DNA from: Bordetella parapertussis
GTDB taxonomy: Bacteria > Pseudomonadota > Gammaproteobacteria > Burkholderiales > CAIKXV01
Reading direction: 5' to 3'
DNA: 9,697 nucleotides
Assembly (NCBI GenBank): GCA_945877995.1
Contig: CAMDXD010000133.1
Span: 1 to 9,697 of the forward strand
Shown here in pieces: positions 5,862-9,697 of this stretch. The translations under genes were made by a program, and so were the position numbers. Numbering within the stretch: position 1 is the stretch's first letter; each line of letters starts with the position of its first letter. A model generated the notes under the pieces. The model did no database searches. It had not been told where the DNA came from and was given only the letters and a program-made list of their open reading frames with translations.

Positions 5862-6805
5862 CAGGTGCCGGTCACGGCAAGCCGCGCCACGGCGCACGAG
5901 GCCAGGCGCGAACTGCGGCCGTCTGCGCGGCTGGTGAGGATGACCGGTACGCGAGCGCCGAGCACCAGCCCGGCCGCGAACGCGCCATTGAAGAACACGA
6001 GCTGCTTGTACAGCATGTTGCCCGCTTCGATATCCGGCGCGACCAGGATGTCCGGCTCGCCGGCCACCGTCGAAACGATCCCCTTGATGCGTGCCGCATC
6101 CGCAGACAGGGCGTTGTCGAATGCCAGCGGGCCGTCCAGCACGCCGCCACGGATCTGGCCGCGATCGGCCATCTTGCAAAGCGCCGCTGCATCGACGGTC
6201 GCCGGCATCTTCGGAGTCACCGTTTCTACTGCCGCGAGCAGTGCGACCTTCGGCAGCGGGACACCCAGTGCATGGGCGAGATCGATCGCGTTCTGCACGA
6301 TGTCGCGCTTGGCTTCGAGGTCAGGCGCGATGTTGACCGCGGCATCGGTGATGATGAACAGCCGCGGATGGCCGGGCACGCCCATCACGAACGCATGGCT
6401 GATCCGGCGCGCGGTGCGCAGCCCTGAATCGCGCGCGACCACGGCAGCCATCAGCTCGTCGGTATGCAGGCTGCCCTTCATGATCGCGGTCACCTCGCCA
6501 TCGCGGGCGAGGCGCGCGCAGTGCATCGCCGCCTGCACCGGATCGGGCGCGTCGACCACCCGGCAGCCGCGCAGGTCGAGCGATTCGCGCTCGGCCAGCG
6601 CACGGATGTCCTGCACCGGCCCGACCAGCCACGGCTCGATAAGGCCCTCGGCTGCCGCATCGACGGGTCCTGCGAGTGCGTCGCGCGACAGCGGCCAGGC
6701 GACCGCGGTGGCTGCAGGCGGCAACGCACGGGCACGGGCCAGCAGGGTGGCCAGATGATGGTTGCCGGCGGTGGCGGGGGACGTGTGGGTCGCGAGGTCA
6801 GTCAT
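5861..6805 (-). CDS. Phosphate acetyl/butyryltransferase (Pta/Ptb family)
   Basis: Protein of 314 residues of the PTA_PTB family, which exchanges CoA for phosphate on acyl-CoA to give acyl phosphate. Family features are VTAIMKGSLHTDELMAAV (105-122), the ISHAFVM/FIITDAAVNIAPD region (135-161), PKVALLAAVETVTPKMP (185-201), GGVLDGPLAFDNALS (220-234), and the conserved end VPVILTSRADGRSSRLAS (286-303). It is the short form without an N-terminal MaoC or DRTGG domain, closer to Ptb or the stand-alone beta/alphaproteobacterial enzyme than to the long Pta of E. coli; acyl preference cannot be told. Its stop overlaps the acetate kinase remnant start, so it once formed a pta/ptb-ackA pair. With the kinase broken, its acyl phosphate must be used by another kinase or serve biosynthesis or signalling. 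It lies 22 bases after the holin-like gene, and its ATG has no clear ribosome binding site, suggesting coupling. Confidence 0.9.
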   Translation of the reverse strand: MTDLATHTSPATAGNHHLATLLARARALPPAATAVAWPLSRDALAGPVDAAAEGLIEPWLVGPVQDIRALAERESLDLRGCRVVDAPDPVQAAMHCARLARDGEVTAIMKGSLHTDELMAAVVARDSGLRTARRISHAFVMGVPGHPRLFIITDAAVNIAPDLEAKRDIVQNAIDLAHALGVPLPKVALLAAVETVTPKMPATVDAAALCKMADRGQIRGGVLDGPLAFDNALSADAARIKGIVSTVAGEPDILVAPDIEAGNMLYKQLVFFNGAFAAGLVLGARVPVILTSRADGRSSRLASCAVARLAVTGT

Positions 6806-6827
6806 GGTCGGTCGTCAGTCGGCGCCA

Positions 6828-7172
6828 TCAGCCCTTGATGGCCCATTGGGTGCACAGGCCGAACAGTGACATCCAGAGCGCGGCCAGGATGCCGGACCAG
6901 AACAGGCCGGCGATGTAGAAACCCGGCACCAGCCATGCGACCAGCATCAACATCATGGCATTGATGACCACCAGGAAAAGTCCCAGCGTGAGGAGGGTGA
7001 TCGGCAGGGTCAGCAGCAACAGTACCGGGCGTACGAGCGCATTCACCAGGCCGAGCAGCAGCGCCGAGACGAGGAGGGCCTGCCAGCCGGAAGCGGTGAC
7101 GCCCGGAACGATCTCGGTGGCAACCCATAGCCCGATCGCATTGAACACCCAGCGCAGCAGCAGCAGTTTCAT
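6828..7172 (-). CDS. PF04020 four-helix membrane protein ('phage holin family')
   Basis: Protein of 114 residues, almost wholly hydrophobic, with four predicted membrane helices at about 3-21, 30-52, 54-83 and 88-108. The family core LGLVNALVRPVLLLLTLPIT (40-59), then LTLGLFLVVINAMM (61-74) and LVPGF (81-85), identifies the PF04020 (YvlD-like) family. The family is annotated as holin-like on fold grounds but is widespread on bacterial chromosomes away from phage, and its function is not known. No endolysin, phage gene or att site is nearby, so a prophage origin is not supported. It is the first gene of a minus-strand run with the phosphotransacylase and acetate kinase remnant, 22 bases before the former. 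The ATG at 7172 has no strong ribosome binding site. Confidence 0.87.
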   Translation of the reverse strand: MKLLLLRWVFNAIGLWVATEIVPGVTASGWQALLVSALLLGLVNALVRPVLLLLTLPITLLTLGLFLVVINAMMLMLVAWLVPGFYIAGLFWSGILAALWMSLFGLCTQWAIKG

Positions 7173-7283
7173 CTGGTGTTATCCACTTCGAAGATGACGG
7201 GAAAGCATACACGCGGGATCGCCACAAGCGGTGACAAGGGCAGCGCAATCGCGATCGGGCACGGATTCTGCCGGCGCGCGAGC

Positions 7284-7289
7284 TATAAT
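7284..7289 (+). promoter_or_regulatory. -10 box of the fmdB-DUF502-aspS promoter
   Basis: A perfect TATAAT lies 50 bases before the fmdB start, in an AT-rich island within GC-rich DNA. Transcription would begin near 7296. No good -35 box is found 16-18 bases upstream (sequence around 7260-7267), so the promoter may depend on an activator or the box may be weak. The leader contains a pyrimidine-rich tract (about 7310-7328) just before the ribosome binding site. Confidence 0.55.
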
Positions 7290-7339
7290 TGTTACCTTCG
7301 ATGTCTTAACCTTTTTTACCCTTTTCTCCGGAGTGCGCG

Positions 7340-7705
7340 ATGCCGATCTACGCCTATCGATGCGCCTCCTGCGGCTTCGAACAAGATGTGCTGCAGAAGG
7401 TGAGCGAAGATCCACTGACCGACTGTCCGTCATGTGGCAAACCGAGCCTGGCCAAGCAGGTTACCGCTGCAGGATTCCAGCTCAAGGGTTCCGGCTGGTA
7501 TGTCACTGATTTCCGCGACGGCGGCAAGAAGCCTGCCGACGGTGCGAGCTCGGTTCCGGGGCCGAAAACCGACACGTCGAAGACCGCCGCGAAGGATGCA
7601 GCGCCAGCCGCCTCGGGCGATGCCCCGGCGGCGCCCAGCGCGCCCGCGCCGGCGGCCGCACCGGCACCGGCGGCGTCTTCCGGCAGCAAGCCGACCGGGC
7701 AGTGA
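7340..7705 (+). CDS. FmdB-family zinc-ribbon protein
   Basis: Protein of 121 residues. The N-terminal 60 residues form the FmdB/CxxC_CxxC_SSSS regulatory-type domain: MPIYAYRCASCG with Cys8 and Cys11, then CPSCGKPSLAKQVTAAGF with Cys29 and Cys32, a four-cysteine zinc-binding knuckle, followed by GSGWYVTDFRD (50-60). The C-terminal half (about 61-121) is a low-complexity tail of Ala, Pro, Ser, Lys and Asp, probably disordered. The family's role is not established despite the name, which comes from a formamidase-linked gene. The start is secure: GGAG at 7330-7333, six bases before ATG. It opens the conserved fmdB-DUF502-aspS cluster, and the DUF502 gene starts 34 bases after its stop. Confidence 0.92.
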   Translation: MPIYAYRCASCGFEQDVLQKVSEDPLTDCPSCGKPSLAKQVTAAGFQLKGSGWYVTDFRDGGKKPADGASSVPGPKTDTSKTAAKDAAPAASGDAPAAPSAPAPAAAPAPAASSGSKPTGQ

Positions 7706-7739
7706 CGTCCGCACGGCCGTACGCAACCGACGCACGCCA

Positions 7740-8402
7740 GTGAACCTGCGCCGCTATTTCATCACCGGGCTGCTGATCTGGATACCGATCGGCATCACCT
7801 TCTGGGTGATGGATTTCCTGGTCGGCACGCTGGATCAGTCACTCCAGCTGTTGCCTAGCGATTGGCGTACCGAGGTCTGGATCGGCACGCACATCCCTGG
7901 CATGGGCGTGCTGCTCACTCTGGCCATCGTTACCCTGACCGGGCTGGTCGCCGCCAACTTCATCGGCCAGCGGCTGATCGCTTTCTGGGAAAGCCTGCTT
8001 GCACGGATACCGGTCGTGCGCTCGATCTATTACGGCGTGAAGCAGGTCACCGACTCGCTGCTCGCCAGTAACGGACAATCGTTCCGCAAGGCGGTGCTGC
8101 TCGAGTTTCCCCTGCCGGGCAACTGGACGATCGGATTCCTGACCGGCAAACCCGGCGGCGAGGTGGCGCGGCGCCTGCCCGGCGACTCGGTCGGGGTATT
8201 CATCCCGCTGACCCCGAATCCGACGGCTGGCCACTTCCTGCTGGTGCCGGCAGAGCGCGTGATCGAGCTGGAGATGAGCGTCGAAGAAGCCCTGAAGTAC
8301 ATCATTTCGATGGGTATCGTGCCACCGCGCGACACGGCACATCCCGACACGCCGGGCGCCGGTCAGGCGTCCCTGGCGAGACAGCCTGCGGCCGGCCGCT
8401 GA
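7740..8402 (+). CDS. DUF502 family inner-membrane protein
   Basis: Protein of 220 residues matching DUF502, small membrane proteins of unknown function. Residues 6-28 (YFITGLLIWIPIGITFWVMD and following) and 52-76 (GVLLTLAIVTLTGLVAANFIG core) are two membrane helices. The family signature ARIPVVRSIYYGVKQVTDSL lies at 88-107, followed by a soluble beta-rich part with FLTGKPGG, GVFIPLTPNPTAGHFLLVP and a helix SVEEALKYIISMGIVPP. The C-terminal 25 residues are low in complexity. The GTG start at 7740 was chosen because NLRRYFITGLL right after it is the usual beginning of the family. The frame is open further upstream inside fmdB, but that part is not homologous. No strong ribosome binding site is visible, so coupling to fmdB translation is likely. 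A perfect 12-base palindrome, CCGAGCGCTCGG (8412-8423), lies just after the stop. Confidence 0.9.
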   Translation: MNLRRYFITGLLIWIPIGITFWVMDFLVGTLDQSLQLLPSDWRTEVWIGTHIPGMGVLLTLAIVTLTGLVAANFIGQRLIAFWESLLARIPVVRSIYYGVKQVTDSLLASNGQSFRKAVLLEFPLPGNWTIGFLTGKPGGEVARRLPGDSVGVFIPLTPNPTAGHFLLVPAERVIELEMSVEEALKYIISMGIVPPRDTAHPDTPGAGQASLARQPAAGR

Positions 8403-8494
8403 ACCCCGCCCCCGAGCGCTCGGAACGCCCGCTCGAAGTCCCCACCACGACCCACCAGCGCGAGCCCTGGCCCGCAGCAAACTGAAGAACGACG

Positions 8495-9697
8495 ATGCGA
8501 ACCGACTACTGCGGCCTGATCTCCGAAAGACACCTCGACCAGACGGTGGAACTGAATGGCTGGGTGCATCGGCGCCGCGACCATGGCGGCGTGATCTTCA
8601 TCGACCTGCGCGACCGCGAGGGCGTGGTGCAGGTGGTCATCGACCCCGATACCCCCGAGGCGTTCGCCACCGCCGACAAGGTGCGCAACGAGTTCGTGCT
8701 GCGCATTTCGGGCCGCGTGCGGCCGCGCCCCGACGGCACGACCAATGCGAACATCGTCAGTGGGCAGATCGAGGTGCTCGCGAAGTCGATCGAGATCCTG
8801 AACGCCTCACTGACCCCGCCGTTCCAGATGGACGAGGAGAACCTGTCCGAGACGGTGCGGCTCACGCATCGCGTGATGGACCTGCGCCGGCCAGAGATGC
8901 TGGCCAACCTGAAGCTGCGCTATCGCTTCACGATGGCCGTGCGCCGCTACTTCGATACGCAGGGCTTCATCGATGTCGAGACGCCGATGCTCACCAAGTC
9001 CACGCCGGAAGGTGCGCGCGATTACCTCGTCCCCTCGCGCGTGCACCACGGAGAGTTCTTCGCGCTGCCGCAGTCGCCGCAGATCTTCAAGCAGCTGCTG
9101 ATGGTCGCCGGCTTCGACCGCTACTACCAGATCGTCAAGTGCTTCCGCGACGAAGACCTGCGTGCCGACCGCCAGCCCGAATTCACCCAGATCGACGTCG
9201 AGACCTCGTTCCTGGGCGAGCGCGAGATCAACGACATCATGGAGGGCATGATCCGCAGCGTGTTCCTCGAGGTGATGTCGGTCGACCTGCCCGAGTTCCC
9301 GCGCATGAGCTGGCAGGAGGCGATGCACCGCTTCGGCAGCGACAAGCCGGACCTGCGCGTGACGCTTGAACTCACCGAGCTCACCGACGTGATGACCGAT
9401 GTCGCGTTCAAGGTGTTCTCCGGCCCGGCGACGGCGCCCGGTGGCCGGGTTGCTGCGCTGCGCGTGCCCGGCGGTGCGGCGCTCACCCGGGGCGAGATAG
9501 ACGGATACACCGAGTTCGTGAAGATCTACGGCGCCAAGGGGCTGGCCTACATCAAGGTCAACGACGCCGCCAAGGGCCGTGACGGGCTGCAATTGCCCAT
9601 CGTCAAGAATCTGCACGACAGTGCGCTCGATGCGGTGCTCTCGCGCACCGGCGCGGTCAGCGGCGATCTGATTTTCTTCGGCGCCGACAAGGCCAAG
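8495..9697 (+). CDS. aspS: Aspartyl-tRNA synthetase, N-terminal two thirds (runs off window)
   Basis: The frame is open from ATG 8495 to the window end (401 codons; bacterial AspRS has about 590). It opens MRTDYCGLISERHLDQTVEL, very close to E. coli AspRS. The anticodon-binding OB fold spans about 1-105. Class II motif 1 covers GFIDVETPMLTKSTPEGARD (157-176), followed by ALPQSPQIFKQLLM (190-203). Motif 2 is CFRDEDLRADRQPEFTQID (216-234) with catalytic Arg218. The bacterial GAD insertion domain runs from about 280 to near the window edge; motif 3 is outside. The enzyme charges tRNA-Asp in the cytoplasm. His30 and Gly81 occupy the two positions that distinguish non-discriminating AspRS (His31/Gly82 in Pseudomonas aeruginosa) from the Leu/Lys of E. 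coli, so it probably also makes Asp-tRNA-Asn for GatCAB. The gene follows the DUF502 gene after 92 bases with no clear terminator. Confidence 0.97.
   Translation, partial: MRTDYCGLISERHLDQTVELNGWVHRRRDHGGVIFIDLRDREGVVQVVIDPDTPEAFATADKVRNEFVLRISGRVRPRPDGTTNANIVSGQIEVLAKSIEILNASLTPPFQMDEENLSETVRLTHRVMDLRRPEMLANLKLRYRFTMAVRRYFDTQGFIDVETPMLTKSTPEGARDYLVPSRVHHGEFFALPQSPQIFKQLLMVAGFDRYYQIVKCFRDEDLRADRQPEFTQIDVETSFLGEREINDIMEGMIRSVFLEVMSVDLPEFPRMSWQEAMHRFGSDKPDLRVTLELTELTDVMTDVAFKVFSGPATAPGGRVAALRVPGGAALTRGEIDGYTEFVKIYGAKGLAYIKVNDAAKGRDGLQLPIVKNLHDSALDAVLSRTGAVSGDLIFFGADKAK

Noticed and set aside
5865..6758. Plus-strand open frame of 297 codons opposite the phosphotransacylase
   Set aside because: Ser/Ala/Arg-rich antisense shadow; the minus strand carries the family motifs throughout.
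6828..7172. Prophage remnant because of the 'phage holin' family name
   Set aside because: PF04020 proteins are common chromosomal membrane proteins; no lysis, structural or integrase genes are nearby.
8412..8423. Perfect palindrome CCGAGCGCTCGG after the DUF502 stop as a terminator
   Set aside because: A 12-base palindrome without loop or T-run is a poor intrinsic terminator, and aspS is expected to be read through from the same cluster; noted only.
8807..9616. Minus-strand open frame of 269 codons opposite aspS
   Set aside because: Antisense shadow of a highly conserved AspRS coding region.

Overview
The window is about two-thirds GC with strongly GC-biased third codon positions. It looks like a betaproteobacterial chromosome, most likely Burkholderiales-like. 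Two things suggest this: an orphan Bug/TctC periplasmic binding protein, a family greatly expanded in that group, and the gene order fmdB - DUF502 - aspS, which is typical of betaproteobacteria. No tRNA, rRNA, CRISPR array, intact transposase or prophage was seen.

Left part (1-4580), catabolic and accessory genes. The 5' end of an acyl-CoA dehydrogenase gene runs off the left edge on the minus strand. Divergent from it is a Bug-family solute-binding protein, followed after a short gap by a CocE/NonD-type (S15-like) alpha/beta hydrolase, probably in one transcript. An amidase-signature enzyme lies tail to tail with the hydrolase. The 56 bases between them hold short direct repeats.

Middle part (4581-7172), a decayed patch. 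A DUF808/YedI-type membrane protein gene is cut after 97 codons. A complete DUF427 gene starts exactly at that break. Facing it on the minus strand is a three-gene run: a four-helix PF04020 'holin-like' membrane protein, a Pta/Ptb-type phosphotransacylase, and an acetate kinase gene. The acetate kinase gene is only a remnant: about 50 N-terminal codons, then an out-of-frame stretch of about 22 codons from the later part of the kinase, then nothing. The DUF427 gene therefore sits between two broken genes, and the phosphotransacylase has lost its usual kinase partner at this locus.

Right part (7173-9697), conserved core. Behind a promoter with a perfect TATAAT come an FmdB-type zinc-ribbon protein, a DUF502 membrane protein and the first 401 codons of aspartyl-tRNA synthetase. 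Two residues of the synthetase match the non-discriminating (Asp/Asn) type.

I found no convincing new multi-gene system. The most informative signals are the broken yedI-like and ackA genes around the DUF427 gene, variant active-site motifs in the two hydrolases, and the predicted non-discriminating AspRS.
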